Source of the DNA: Echinostoma caproni
Lineage: Eukaryota; Platyhelminthes; Trematoda; Plagiorchiida; Echinostomatidae
NCBI GenBank assembly: GCA_900618425.1
Contig: UZAN01055976.1
Location: 2,030 to 13,998, forward strand
DNA: 11,969 bases
Direction of reading: 5' to 3'
Shown here: positions 1 to 8,434 of the stretch, in pieces
Position numbering within the stretch: the stretch's first letter is position 1
How the letters are laid out: each line of letters opens with the position of its first letter
Notes under the pieces: model-generated
Databases searched by the model: none
What the model was told of the DNA's origin: nothing
Seen by the model: the letters and a program-made list of their open reading frames with translations, nothing else
Program-made: the position numbers and the translations under genes

Positions 1-329
1 GTTCGCTATCCTTTAGTTTTTTAGCTGAGTCGAGTATTTCTTGCTGCGAAAGCTTAAGAGCCGTATTCGCAGCACAGGTGGTTGGGACTGACGTTAGGAG
101 CAGAGCTTGTAAGTTGGCTAGCTGGTCGCCAAATATACTCAGTCTAGCTTTAAGGACTTTTATTTCTAAGGCTTGCTCGCGAATAAGTCCCAACAGATCG
201 GTCGAAGAGTGTTCTGAGCTCAAGGTAGCCTCGTCTTGATGCGTTGGAAAGGTATCTCCGTCTAGAGACAGAGGGAGCTGGTGAGCGGATAAAATGACAA
301 AAAATTCAGTAAGGATAGTANCTATAGAC
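1..329 (-). other. Open coding-like segment with coiled-coil character, running off the left edge
   Basis: Read on the minus strand, 329 down to 1 is open with no stop. The reading frame is closed by a TAG at 330-332 and has no ATG. The roughly 105 residues contain a heptad-like stretch rich in Leu, Ile, Glu and Lys (core LLGLIREQALEIKVLKARL, about position 165 down to 109), followed by a Gln/Lys-rich helix ending AKKLKDSE at the edge. This style (short coiled coil, Ser/Thr-rich linker, charged helix) resembles the N-terminal half of ORF1 proteins of CR1-like LINEs in flukes. It could instead be an exon of an unrelated minus-strand gene. A CAG at about 275-273 (minus strand) after a T-rich stretch could serve as an acceptor. 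One ambiguous base sits at 322. The identification is inference; openness and helical character are seen. Confidence 0.35.
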
Positions 330-332
330 TAG

Positions 333-841
333 CGAGAAATTCGACAGCAAGGCAGGATCGAATTTCGAACGTACCGCACAGGGTCAATGTCAAGGTCTGT
401 AACGGTGTCCTAACTTTTGTAATTGATACCTGAAACTTGACGGTTCTGATAAGTATTCCATGGTTATTTAAACATGTCCTGATAGTCCTTAATTATACCT
501 GACTGGTTGGAAACCAAACCTGTCCTGATGCGTATGGTCAAGGGGTTTCTGGTCCGTGATTTGATGATCACACAGCTTGAATGGATCTATCAGGAAACTT
601 AGAGAAAAGCAAGAAGCAAGAAAAGAAAACGTCCGTTGCGAAACTGTCGGTTGAAGAACCGCTACGTCAGCCTAGAATCGGCTTCCGGCAACCGTATTGC
701 CATGTCAGCCGGTCCAGACATTTAAGCGCGAGTTAGACCCAGCGTGGAGCTCCCCTTAACCGAACTTAGACTAATGATAACTCACTATAATCCCCAAGAA
801 ACAGAGGTTGCGCCATCTCTTTTCACTTTCGCCAGGCGTAG
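333..841. other. Unassigned intergenic stretch
   Basis: I see no reading frame with recognisable similarity, no RNA gene and no clear tandem repeat here. Stops are frequent in all frames. It lies between the minus-strand coiled-coil segment and the first LINE C-terminal remnant and may be decayed repeat. Confidence 0.5.
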
Positions 842-1258
842 ATGCCGGCGTTGGTTCGGGACACCCAGCTACTATAGGGTATACAGCACCATTTCTTGAA
901 ACTCGTCGTGGGTCTTAGGAACCTAAGCTATGGCGGGAGATTCCGGAGGCTGAAGTTGTTCTCCTTCAAAAGAAGGAAGACGAGAGGGGATCTAGTGGAG
1001 ACCTTTAAACTGATAAAGGATTCACGACAACGGATCAACCTCTCTTTAGCCTTAGTGGGAACATAGCACCGAGAGGACACGCATAGAAGCTTGACAAACC
1101 CAGAGCGACTACGACCACCAGAGCACAATTTTTCTCGTGCAGAGTGATTAACACCTGGAACAAGCTATCTATGGAGGTGGTAGCGGCAGAATCAGTTGCT
1201 GTCTTCAAGCTCTGACTCGACCAGAGTTGGGAGGAAGTGTTTCAGGAAGACTTTCATC
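842..1258 (+). pseudogene. Degenerate C-terminal end of a CR1/Jockey-type LINE reverse transcriptase, copy 1
   Basis: The + strand frame starting at 842 reads through one TAG (866-868) into LKLVVGLRNLSYGGRFRRLK and then RRKTRGDLVETFKLIK (to about 1020). This is the family's conserved tail: the KLV-GLRNLSY block followed by the RRLRGDL-ETYKL block. After a stop near 1060 the similarity resumes in another frame at about 1140 with RVINTWNKLSMEVVAAESVA and ends with a stop inside FKL-LDQSWEEVF. The last part matches the family's RV-NAWNKLP--VV---S--FK--LD terminus. At least three inactivating changes are visible, and the RT catalytic core is absent, so this is a 5'-truncated dead copy. The family assignment comes from general knowledge of these C termini; the exact clade (CR1, L2 or Jockey) is not settled. 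Confidence 0.75.
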
Positions 1259-1689
1259 TTTAGGAGTGCCTTCAGACTACATTTTTTGTTCCCTTTCGTC
1301 CTGCGTTACTCCATTTACTCTTGAAAACCCTCACATTTTTAAAGTGTTCTACTTCTGATTTTATACTGGAGCACTCCCTACTATTTTGACCTGCCCGAGA
1401 CCCTGCTGGAGGGATTGACCACGAGGAGGAGTATTCGACGACGGATAAGCGGTGTGAACCTGCACAACCCCGAGTGATTGGTCCTCATATCAGAGTATAT
1501 GGGCTGCCAACCTTACTCATTCGTAGACTAAGAACGATAAGGAATACATACGAAACGCTGTCGAAGCACTGTGAGAAGACGATCGCAGCTCATCAGTGCA
1601 AGAAACTTGACGGTACTTGGCTTCAGTCTCACGTCCTGGTAACCGACCTGACCTGACCTGACTTGAATTTCAGATATGTTCAGAACGAT
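1259..1689. other. Non-coding stretch after LINE copy 1, ending in a GACCT tandem
   Basis: No gene is recognisable. The first part may be the 3' untranslated region of the LINE remnant that ends at 1258. The stretch ends with three GACCT units followed by GACTT (1645-1664), the type of pentanucleotide tail that ends some LINEs. An open frame at 1474-1656 has no recognisable motif. Confidence 0.45.
1645..1664 (+). repeat. (GACCT)3 pentanucleotide run, possible LINE 3' tail
   Basis: Three perfect GACCT units and a fourth variant unit, GACTT, are followed by GAATTTC. A comparable run, GAACT x4, ends RTE fragment B at 8414-8433. Both look like the short tandem 3' tails formed by target-primed reverse transcription in LINEs. 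This copy is not attached to any recognised coding remnant. Confidence 0.5.
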
Positions 1690-1800
1690 TAAGCCGGTAA
1701 TTAACTGGCAGGCGAGTCAGTCCCAGGACAGAACACGCCACTACCAGGGAACCTCACAGGCGAAGGCCTCCTCACGTCCTGAAATTTTAAATTTGAAGAG
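1690..1800 (+). repeat. LINE 3'-end repeat, copy 1
   Basis: The block GCAGGCGAGTC...CTACCAGG...GGCGAAGGCC...AAATTTGAA is about 80 percent identical by eye to 2326-2430. That second copy lies downstream of the stop codon of LINE copy 2, so this block is the 3' terminal region of the same LINE family. Here it sits immediately upstream of LINE copy 2, without a coding remnant of its own. Confidence 0.7.
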
Positions 1801-1808
1801 CCACAAAT

Positions 1809-2208
1809 GGTCCTGTGAGAAGTGAACTGAACCGGCTAGCAACCCGGATGGTCAGGGGTCTAAAAGGACTCAGCTACTCGGAGAGACTGAACTCCCTGAA
1901 TCTGTTCTCTCTGGAACACCGACGGATGAGGGGGGAACACATTGAAGTGTACAAAGCTACCAGGAACATGGAGCAGTCCCCCATTGGACACCTGTTCACC
2001 TTGAGGGCCAACGACATCCTCCGAGGGGCACTGTTACACACTAGAGAGAACCAGGTGCAGGCTAGCAATTTGACATCACTTCATTGCAAATAGAGTAGTC
2101 CCTGCATGGAACAAACTACCAGCTCGAATAGTTGATTGTCCTACAATGAAGGCTTTCAAACTTGAGCTGGACAAGGAGTGGTACCTCTTATTCCCAGAAC
2201 TGCCCTAG
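1809..2208 (+). pseudogene. Degenerate C-terminal end of a CR1/Jockey-type LINE reverse transcriptase, copy 2
   Basis: The first frame (about 1809-2070) gives RLATRMVRGLKGLSYSERLN, then FSLEHRRMRGEHIEVYKATR, the conserved block order of the LINE C terminus. A frameshift near 2070 moves the similarity to the frame of 2074-2208. That frame reads HHFIANRVVPAWNKLPARIV, then MKAFKLELDKEW, and ends at TAG 2206-2208. The endonuclease and the RT catalytic motifs are missing, so the insertion is heavily 5'-truncated. It is better preserved than copy 1 (one frameshift, no internal stop before it) and so is probably younger or of another subfamily. It lies about 260 bp upstream of the CUL1 start codon in the same orientation. 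Confidence 0.82.
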
Positions 2209-2430
2209 GGATCAGGGTTCCCTAAGTTTACTGATGGAATGCATATAACAGAAACTACGCCGTCTCCCTTTCCCTTCTACCTTCCAGATATTACTCCCTC
2301 GTGGAGAATCGGAAGAAGCTTTACACTCGCAGGCGAGTCGGTCCACAGACAGAACCGGCCATTACCAGGACACCCAACAAGCGAAGGCTCCTCTACGTTC
2401 TGTGATTTGAATTTGAATTTGGTCGGGCGC
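2209..2430 (+). repeat. 3' untranslated tail of LINE copy 2, with LINE 3'-end repeat copy 2
   Basis: After the LINE stop codon the sequence runs without coding potential to about 2325. It then enters the block 2326-2430 that is about 80 percent identical by eye to 1690-1800. It ends with a hexanucleotide run (TTTGAA repeated, 2406-2421), probably the element's 3' tail. The CUL1 start codon follows about 40 bp later, so this LINE end probably forms part of the CUL1 promoter or 5' UTR region. Confidence 0.65.
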
Positions 2431-2457
2431 CAATTTTGATTTATTGCGCCGCATTAT

Positions 2458-2469
2458 TCCTCTGAGCCA
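2458..2469 (+). promoter_or_regulatory. Possible splice acceptor just before the CUL1 start codon
   Basis: A short pyrimidine-rich run (TTCCTCT) ends in GAG at 2464-2466, three bases before the ATG. It could be the acceptor of a 5' UTR intron or of spliced-leader trans-splicing, which flatworms use. The pyrimidine tract is short. No TATA box is evident upstream. This is inference from position. Confidence 0.25.
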
Positions 2470-2739
2470 ATGGCAACACCTATGAGCTTCTTGGCGTCTA
2501 TTTGGGATGACTTGAAGAGTGGAATAGATGATATATATAAGTTGGAGTCTATGAAGAAAAGTCGATACATGCAATTGTACACACATGTTTACAATTATTG
2601 CACTTTCGTCCCCAACCGTACTCCAACTTCCAGCAAAAATGCTGCTGAGCAGTCAAACGGCGGTGGGAAGCTTGTTGGTCATGAGCTGTATCAAAAGTTA
2701 CGCGATTATCTTAAGGCCCATGTTAATTCGCTTAAATTG
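2470..2739 (+). CDS. CUL1: Cullin-1, first coding exon (N terminus)
   Basis: This exon encodes residues 1-90 of cullin-1, the scaffold of SCF (SKP1-CUL1-F-box) ubiquitin ligases in nucleus and cytosol. IWDDLKSGIDDIYKLESM is followed by SRYMQLYTHVYNYCT (residues 31-45), nearly the vertebrate CUL1 helix whose Tyr and Met residues contact SKP1. The LVGHELYQKLRDYLK helix (68-82) follows after a short Ser/Asn/Gly-rich linker (51-66), where vertebrates also have a variable linker. The start is the first ATG after an in-frame TGA at 2437-2439; a second in-frame ATG (codon 5, 2482) is possible. Vertebrate CUL1 has a somewhat longer N-terminal tail. The exon ends in phase 0 at the GTTCGT donor. Identification as CUL1, rather than CUL2-CUL5, rests on these near-identical motifs. 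Confidence 0.93.
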
Positions 2740-2779
2740 GTTCGTTTTCTTTTTGTATTTGGATATACATTCCACCTAG
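2740..2779 (+). other. CUL1: CUL1 intron 1, a 40-nt micro-intron
   Basis: The intron begins GTTCGT and ends CACCTAG. Removing it joins codon 90 (TTG) to codon 91 (AAA) in phase 0 and restores a gapless match to vertebrate CUL1 across the junction. If retained, the frame stays open through the intron but shifts, ending at TGA 2821-2823 with a 117-residue truncated product. Introns of about 30-40 nt near the 5' end are typical of schistosome genes. Confidence 0.88.
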
Positions 2780-2947
2780 AAAGGGGACAACCTCAGCGGC
2801 GAAGAGATGTTGTCGTATTTTGAAAAATCATGGAAGGACTTCAGGTCGGCGTCCGCTGTGCTAAATGGCGCATGTGCCTATCTCAACCGCCATTGGGTCA
2901 AACGGGAGTGCGACGAGGGTCGAAAAAATGTTTATGATATTTATGCG
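2780..2947 (+). CDS. CUL1: Cullin-1, second coding exon
   Basis: This exon encodes residues 91-146. The stretch SWKDFRSASAVLNGACAYLN (108-127) is followed by RHWVKRECDEGRKNVYDIYA (127-146). These are close to identical with the corresponding helices of vertebrate CUL1, including the RHWVRRECDEGRK helix that completes the SKP1/F-box contact face of cullin repeat 1. The acceptor CTAG (2776-2779) is required because an in-frame TAG overlaps it upstream. The donor GTAAGC begins at 2948 and gives a phase 0 junction after GCG (Ala). The exon continues colinearly into exon 3 at 11652, where LAL-WR follows as in other CUL1 proteins. Confidence 0.93.
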
Positions 2948-3448
2948 GTAAGCCAATCTGCGTTATCCATTGGGGTATTTCGTTATTGTATTCGGTCTCG
3001 TTCCCTTACCTCTAGATTGTACCATGCAAGAAAAAAGAATATTATTTGACCCTTACATTGACGGCTTATCGCTGCCAAATAATGGTCTAGATCTCTAACT
3101 TGTCATAACCCCGTTTCCCTTTTTTTTAGCCGAATCGCTACAAATGGAGTACTGAAACGCTAGAGAAACGACATATCTCTGTGGTTGTTTGCGCAGTATC
3201 GCTACTTAACCGTGCAATTCACCGAACTATACCCGTTACTTCTCTACTTTAGCCGGAAGGCTTATCAACGCCCGTAAACCGAGAGCGTGACATTATTTTA
3301 TATGATGTTCAGTTGTTAAAAAAAAACCAACAATCAACATCGTTGTCTACCAAACTGTCATTATTATATATTTCAAATCGTATCTGGAAAAAGTATATAA
3401 GATTTACGCCTGAAAAGTGCTACTACAGTAATCATTTTTTAGCAGAAT

Positions 3449-3470
3449 ATTGCTACTTATTGCTACTTAT
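3449..3470 (+). repeat. 10-bp direct tandem repeat, two units
   Basis: TGCTACTTAT occurs twice in a row (3451-3460 and 3461-3470), with AT extending on the left. It is short and probably without function. Confidence 0.6.
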
Positions 3471-4313
3471 GTGGATTATTTGTTCGAGCTCCACATTCTA
3501 TCATTGCTCGAGGCCTATGGCCGATCTCATAGAGAATTTCTGGTTTCTAAGAGACATCACAGACGGACAGTGATTCAGTGAAACCCCTGCCGTCGGAGGG
3601 TATCTCCTAAAATTGGCTAGGGACAAGATAACAAATCAGGAATTCATTCTCTATTAACCATTACTTCGAGTGAAATTTTCAAGTTCCGACGTTCGTATTG
3701 TGACGAACATTGAAATTTCCGACTACATTTACCCAATAGAACAACGATTACTGCTTGAGTGCTGTCTGCCCGCTTGAAAACTTGGAATTCTTGTGATGCG
3801 CAGTCTGCTGATAGAGGAGTCTATGCCTACTTCAGGTCCCGCTTGCGACTGTGATCGACCATTCCTATTCACTTGTGTCTTTTGTTTTCCATGTTAGCGT
3901 CAGTTTTAAGCGCTCATATACTCAGATGTGTCATTAAAAGAACCGTATCTGTTGCTTCCACACATCGTGTGCCTAGGCTATTCGTGTTTGTTTTTTACTG
4001 CTGTCGGGCGAGTCGGGCTAACTCTCTTCTGTGAATGGCTACCGGAATTCTCTCACTGCCAACTAATTCAAAACAATTCTGAGCACTATATGGTCTTTAT
4101 TGAACTAATTTCATCAGTTGTCTTCGTCCTCAGACAGAATGCCTGAATTCCTGAGAAACATTTGTGTCATGTGATTCTATTTTACCCCACACCACGTGCA
4201 GTCAGCTGAGATCGATTTCGGTCTTGAGACGGATGTCGATCATGTGTTTCGTATAGTGTGTTTCAGTGTCCTGTTACATCGATTGCCAATAAGTAATACT
4301 TTTGATATTTACC

Positions 4314-4333
4314 GACCGTTTCACCAAACGGTC
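4314..4333. repeat. Perfect hairpin, 8-bp stem and 4-nt loop
   Basis: GACCGTTT, loop CACC, then AAACGGTC form a perfect inverted repeat. There is no adjacent gene. It could be a remnant of a DNA element terminus or a chance palindrome. Confidence 0.55.
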
Positions 4334-4616
4334 TCACATTCGTACTAATAGCAGTTCAAGGAATCGATTGTTTATTATGATCACCAGTTAGTATGTTTCA
4401 GACTTAGCTACTAATCCGTCGAACGGGTACATAAACATCTTGTATGATATCATATAAATGTGTTTCAATAAACCCGATCATGGTTTGCGGTGCCACAAGT
4501 TCCTGCAAGGCAAGCGAAGTGCAATTGAAAAAAATAGAAAATCGAGATTCCACCTATGCCACAGGTCATACGTGGACAGACAGAAGAGGTCGGCACTGCT
4601 CTGCTCGGTCTCCAGT

Positions 4617-4790
4617 CGCTGTCGTCCGGTTCAATACCACGCCTAACCTAGTGGGGCCTTGTTTGGTTTGTTACTCCAAGTCCCGGGGTTTAGGTTACCA
4701 GTTTCCATCACTGAACAGCAGGTCCTCGTGACTATGGGGTTTACCCCGTCGGCTGTTCATCACACAAATGTGTGTAATAAAAATATTGAT
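4617..4790 (+). mobile_element. SINE-like dispersed repeat, copy R1 (truncated or divergent at the 5' end)
   Basis: From the block containing GGTTCAATACCACGCC, through TACTCCAAGTCCCGGGG and CACTGAACAGCAGGTC, to GTGTGTAATAAAAAT, this segment matches the reverse complement of 8433-8520 joined to 7888-7991. The order and orientation of blocks are the same in both copies, so this is one repeat family present on opposite strands. The A/T-rich end at about 4775-4790 is the 3' end. The tRNA-like head seen in R2 has no counterpart here; similarity starts at about 4617. GGTTCAATACC could be a weak B-box-like motif. There is no plausible protein. Confidence 0.72.
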
Positions 4791-5149
4791 TTCTTCCTCT
4801 CCCAAGTCTTACGAGATTCCTCTTGTTTCTGCTTTCTACGAGATGTAGCTTGGATTTTTAAGTATTAAGGTCAACCGAACAGTAACCGTTTGACTGATGA
4901 AACTGTCATCTTTTCGCAGTTAATATCCACTTACTATCAAATAGACCAAAAAGCTGGCTCAGATATAACCGTTAAAACTTTGTATTTAAACGTCTTATAT
5001 CTTGGAAGCATACGAACATACCACTTCGATCATCAATGCGTTTCTCGGATCCAACATCATCATCACGCTTCACTCTCCATGTGCCAGGCTCTTCGGCATC
5101 AAACTCTCGCGGTTTTGTTGGTGTCGGGATTGCGCTAAGTGTCAAGGCC

Positions 5150-6065
5150 GAGCGCTCAGGATGCTGCAGGACTGGTTGTCACCTACTCCCGCTCTGAAAC
5201 TAAATAGCTAAGAATTGGTTATGGTGGACTGGTTTTCCTACTTAGTTGCGTGATCAGTAACAGTAGCACAGCAAAGGAAGTACCCGCCAGCATTTTCAAG
5301 GCATGAGCAGCATACGCAGGACTGACTACGTTTGGCGTAGACGCGACGTTTCACTGAAGTTTAGAGGTCGTGTATTTTGTGCTAGCGTTCTTTCAGTCCT
5401 GCTTTAGAGTTATGAGACCTTGAATTTGCCAGTAGAAGATATTCATCGACTAGAAGTTTTCGACTGTCGGTGTTTACATAGTTTAGCCCACGTGGGATGG
5501 AGCGAACAGGTTAGCAATCTAGAGGTAAGTCGTCGTGTGTTTGGGAGTCTATCAGGGATAAACCTGTTAGCACATCGAACTCAGATTAGTAGGCTTCGCT
5601 GGCTGGGACACGTAATACGTATTTTCAGCTACATCGCGCCTTATTCGCTGTAGCCGCTCCGGGCTGGAGGAAACCACGTGGAGGTCAACAGATGACGTGG
5701 AGACGAGGCATGGAGAAATTCACAAAGCTAATAGGTAGAGTAGGTTTGGGGTGCCAAAGACCCCGTAACTGGTTGGTTGGAGACATTGAAGGATATGGCA
5801 GCGAACCGACAACAATGGTATTGTTATCACTTCTTATCAGGCCAGAATGCTTCAAACGGTATGTATGTAGAGTTCGATTGTGTACTCTGTGGGTTGACCA
5901 TAGTGGTTCACCTTCTTCCCCCTCCCTCAGAGCAGGCCCAATCCCTGTTCACCTTAAATTTTACCACTAACCTTGTATACATTGTGAGTTTGGCTGCGAT
6001 CGGTGAAGTTCGCTTCACTGTATTTCGCTGTACGAGGGTGATGACAGTTCAGTACGAGTCTGTAT
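5150..6065 (+). pseudogene. RTE-type LINE fragment A: post-RT C-terminal region and 3' UTR
   Basis: Several frames together give the RTE C-terminal tail in order: MLQDWLSPTP (5161-5190); a YLGS-like block (5235-5300) with a TGA at about 5304; WRRRDVSLKFRGRVFCASVL (about 5335-5394), then a TAG; LPVEDIHRLEVFDCRCLHSL (5425-5484); LRWLGHVIRI (5597-5626); GGQQMTWRRGME (about 5677-5712); and METLKDMAANRQQW (5777-5818). At least four frame breaks and several stops separate them. Sequence after about 5820 (TTGTGTACTCTGTGGGTTGACC) is shared with fragment D, so the two are the same subfamily. The catalytic RT core is absent. A long open frame over 5777-6334 crosses from this copy into the next repeat and is not a gene. 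Confidence 0.8.
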
Positions 6066-6089
6066 ATGGAAAACAAATGGGTGGTTATT

Positions 6090-6265
6090 CGTCTTGTCCG
6101 TGTCGCAAACAGTGGCGCTCGAGCAGCTTCTCTGAAACCTTACTCCACCAGAGTTTACACTTGCACTGCTTTCACTATTCCAGTCTTATACTCTCATCCA
6201 AATGGGAAGCCCAAAGGCAACAACTCCAACCGCCGCATAAAGGTGTATGGTTAATATTAACTGAC
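6090..6265 (+). repeat. 3' end of a B-type RTE LINE
   Basis: CGCAAACAGTGGCGCTCGAG, a TCTTATACTCTCATCCAAATG-like block and CCCAAAGGCAACAACTCC, ending near GTATGGTTAA, match the 3' end of fragment B (8230-8405) block for block. Only the last codons of the element (the QWRS region) and the 3' UTR are present. It abuts the 3' UTR of fragment A, so one inserted beside or into the other. The GAACT tail of fragment B is not present here. Confidence 0.6.
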
Positions 6266-7452
6266 TGCCGTTTACATATATACTTTGGGTTCCCAACTCG
6301 ATTGATTGATACCGGGAGCGAAATTTCCTATTGAATTCAGCAAATGTTCGCCAAAACAAACGTGATCTCAGCAGCGCCCCGTGTACAAGACATGGAACTT
6401 TGAATTGGACGTAGCGTTTTCTGGATCTCTATATGGTTGGTAAACACCTGTTCCTAGCTTACGCGAAGCGATGGTAGGTGTGAGTGAGCTAGCACCGTCA
6501 GTGCATTTAGGGCGTACAGCACGAGCACGTCCGTGGTCTCAATTAACCAGGTGTGGTGGTGAGCGATAAACATCAGACTTGAAATACCCCCTGGGAAAAT
6601 GCTCATACTGTTTTAAATTAATTGCCCTACGGTTTTCACTTTAGGGTGTCTTAGTTCTTGAATATGGTCCGGGTAACCGATGCATAAAAGTTCTTGCAAA
6701 GTTGATCGTTCTCGCACACGATACCAATGACATGGATATTGATCGCCGTTTTAGTGTCTTATTTAATCAACCGCTTTCACTAATAATGTTCATCGTGTAA
6801 ACTTTGAATAATATCGCGGTTCATGGAAAATCAATAAGTGCAAAAGTAGGGCGATGGAGCCAAACTCAAGCAAACTAACTAGGGATCAGTAGGTTGGCCG
6901 CCTATATACTTTAGCCATTATTGACGAAGGGTTTTATAGACTCTAATACTTAAGGACCATCATCTTTGAGAACGGATGAAGCAAGCCACCCAGAAACACC
7001 AGCATGAACAAATGTATTCGTTTCACAACCGCCTGGAATAATCACGTTCTCATTCAAATCGCTTCCGTTAACCGGTACTCCTAATCATATAGTAATGATA
7101 ACAGTCAAATCCTGTGATCGCAGCTGTTTTCATCGTTATTTCACAATTAAACACGGATCGCTATCAAGACTCTTGATTTGGGCTCAGTTCGGGGTTGCTA
7201 GGGCTAATTCCACTAAAATGAGTATGTTGTCATCGTTTCATAGGATGGGATAATAGTCCATGCTCGAACTGGTCAAACTTTTATTCAAATCTGTTACTGT
7301 CCCAGTGTTTGTTTGTTTGTTATTCCTATGATGATCACTATCGCAACAAAACTCNTGATGGATTATCGGGTAATAAGTGTGTATTAAGCTGCATTCAGAC
7401 TGTTGACCGCAGCTTTCGCACCTAAGGAATTGTAGCTGATAGATCTAATCTT
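6266..7452 (+). other. Intron stretch with no recognised gene
   Basis: I see no coding similarity, RNA gene or repeat shared with the rest of the window. A short GTTT run (7307-7320) and one ambiguous base (7355) are the only notable points. Confidence 0.6.
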
Positions 7453-7808
7453 ATGCCTATTTTTGTCTTTGATGGAAAGCTGATTGTAGTTCGATGGATC
7501 GCACTTCTTGCTTGTTATAGAACAACGCACTGGAGGATTTCATTGGCCTCATATTTTAATATACGAATTGCCAACGCAAGGTTCAGGGTCTTTGCTCGTT
7601 CTTCTTCCGAGTTGATCAATAAGGGTAATAGTTGTCGGGAGTATTTCTCTCTATTCTTGTTTACTATGAATGCAATCTTAAAACTGATTCTGTGCCTATT
7701 TGGTGCTAGTGAGTTTGCGCTTCCTCTATACGGAAAACCGTCTAATCCAGATTGCAAGTTTATCATCGGACTGTTTTGGAAAGTCAGGCGTTGATATTTT
7801 CCCGTCAT
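7453..7808. other. Segment open in one frame on each strand; unrecognised
   Basis: The + strand is open from 7453 to 7794 (113 codons) and the minus strand from 7808 to 7515 (97 codons). The minus-strand product ends with an alternating charged/hydrophobic helix (INSEEERAKTLNLALAIRIL), more protein-like than the Phe/Leu-rich + strand product. Neither is recognised and neither has matching splice sites that I can defend. It may be a decayed repeat or exon remnant, or chance. Confidence 0.25.
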
Positions 7809-7994
7809 TTTTAACGGAAATTGTTTTACCCATTCAGAATATCAGCTGCTATTTCGATATTAAATGTATCCCATTTTCTGTGTTTTTTTAAAATTACACA
7901 TCACTGTATGATGAGCAGCAGACGGGTTGGACCCCATAGTCACGAAGACCTGCTGTTCAGTGATAGTAACCGGATAGGGATAGTAACCTAAGCC

Positions 7995-8434
7995 GCTGGT
8001 TGGGTCATGTGCTATGTATATTACCAGATAAGTTGCCACGGCGAGCGATCTCTGCCGAGGCAGGTAGCGGTTGGGAAAAGATCAAGGGAGGTAAAACTAA
8101 GACATGGCATGAAAGTATGGAAACCCTAACAAGGAGACTAGGCTACGTGGGTCTCGTTAGGCTCCCTGGTTGGGGACCCCGAGATGATGGTCACCGGTGG
8201 TTATAGACACTAAGCGAAATGGCTGGATGTCGCTAACAGTGGCGCTCATGCATCTACTCATTATTCTTGTAACATCAGTCCGGATAAATTCGCCAACTTT
8301 CACTTGAATTTGCTCTCAACATTCTAATCTTCATTCTGCTGTCTTATCCAAGTGGGTAACCAAAGGACAGCAACCAAAACTGGCGCACGAAAGTGCATAG
8401 TTAATGGTTGTAAGAACTGAACTGAACTGAACTT
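7995..8434 (+). mobile_element. RTE-type LINE fragment B, inserted inside SINE R2
   Basis: The frame 7994-8206 gives RWLGHVLCILPDKLPRRAIS, then GWEKIKGGKTKTWHESMETL and RLPGWGPRD, ending in a TAG at 8204-8206. This is the C-terminal tail of trematode-type RTE elements. The subfamily differs from A and D, which read GGQQMTW where B reads GGKTKTW. After a second stop, QWRS and the 3' UTR follow (about 8230-8413), and the fragment closes with GAACT x4 (8414-8433), the element's tandem 3' tail. It is 5'-truncated to about 440 bp. TAAGCC (7989-7994) on the left and TTAGCC (8434-8439) on the right may be the decayed target-site duplication. Confidence 0.82.
8414..8433 (+). repeat. (GAACT)4, 3' tail of RTE fragment B
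   Basis: Four perfect GAACT units end exactly where similarity to SINE R1 resumes (TTAGCCCCGGG). That position marks them as the 3' terminal tandem tail of the inserted LINE fragment. Confidence 0.8.

Larger units (their letters stand above)
2954..4440 (+). other. Proximal part of intron 2 with no recognised gene
   Basis: I see no coding similarity, RNA gene or recognisable repeat family. Small features are a 10-bp tandem (TGCTACTTAT twice, 3451-3470), an imperfect inverted repeat at 3672-3718 and a perfect 8-bp hairpin at 4314-4333. Open frames here (for example 3313-3573 and 3928-4146) have no recognisable motifs and low-complexity composition, so they look like chance. Confidence 0.6.

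Noticed and set aside
2585..2779. 64-codon open frame overlapping CUL1 exon 1
   Set aside because: It is an out-of-frame shadow of the exon, with no conservation argument in its favour.
4444..4731. 95-codon open frame on the + strand
   Set aside because: It overlaps the SINE-like repeat R1, whose second copy R2 does not keep the frame.
4888..4920. CTGATGA at 4892-4898, considered as a hammerhead ribozyme core because schistosome SINE-like elements carry hammerheads
   Set aside because: There is no stem II with a following GAAA and no stem III or cleavage site in the right order. No complete hammerhead core was seen on either strand.
5777..6334. 185-codon open frame on the + strand, the longest in the window
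   Set aside because: It starts in the RTE tail block METLKDMAANRQQW, runs through the 3' UTR shared with fragment D and crosses into a different repeat end at 6090-6265. It is a chance continuation over two elements, not a gene.
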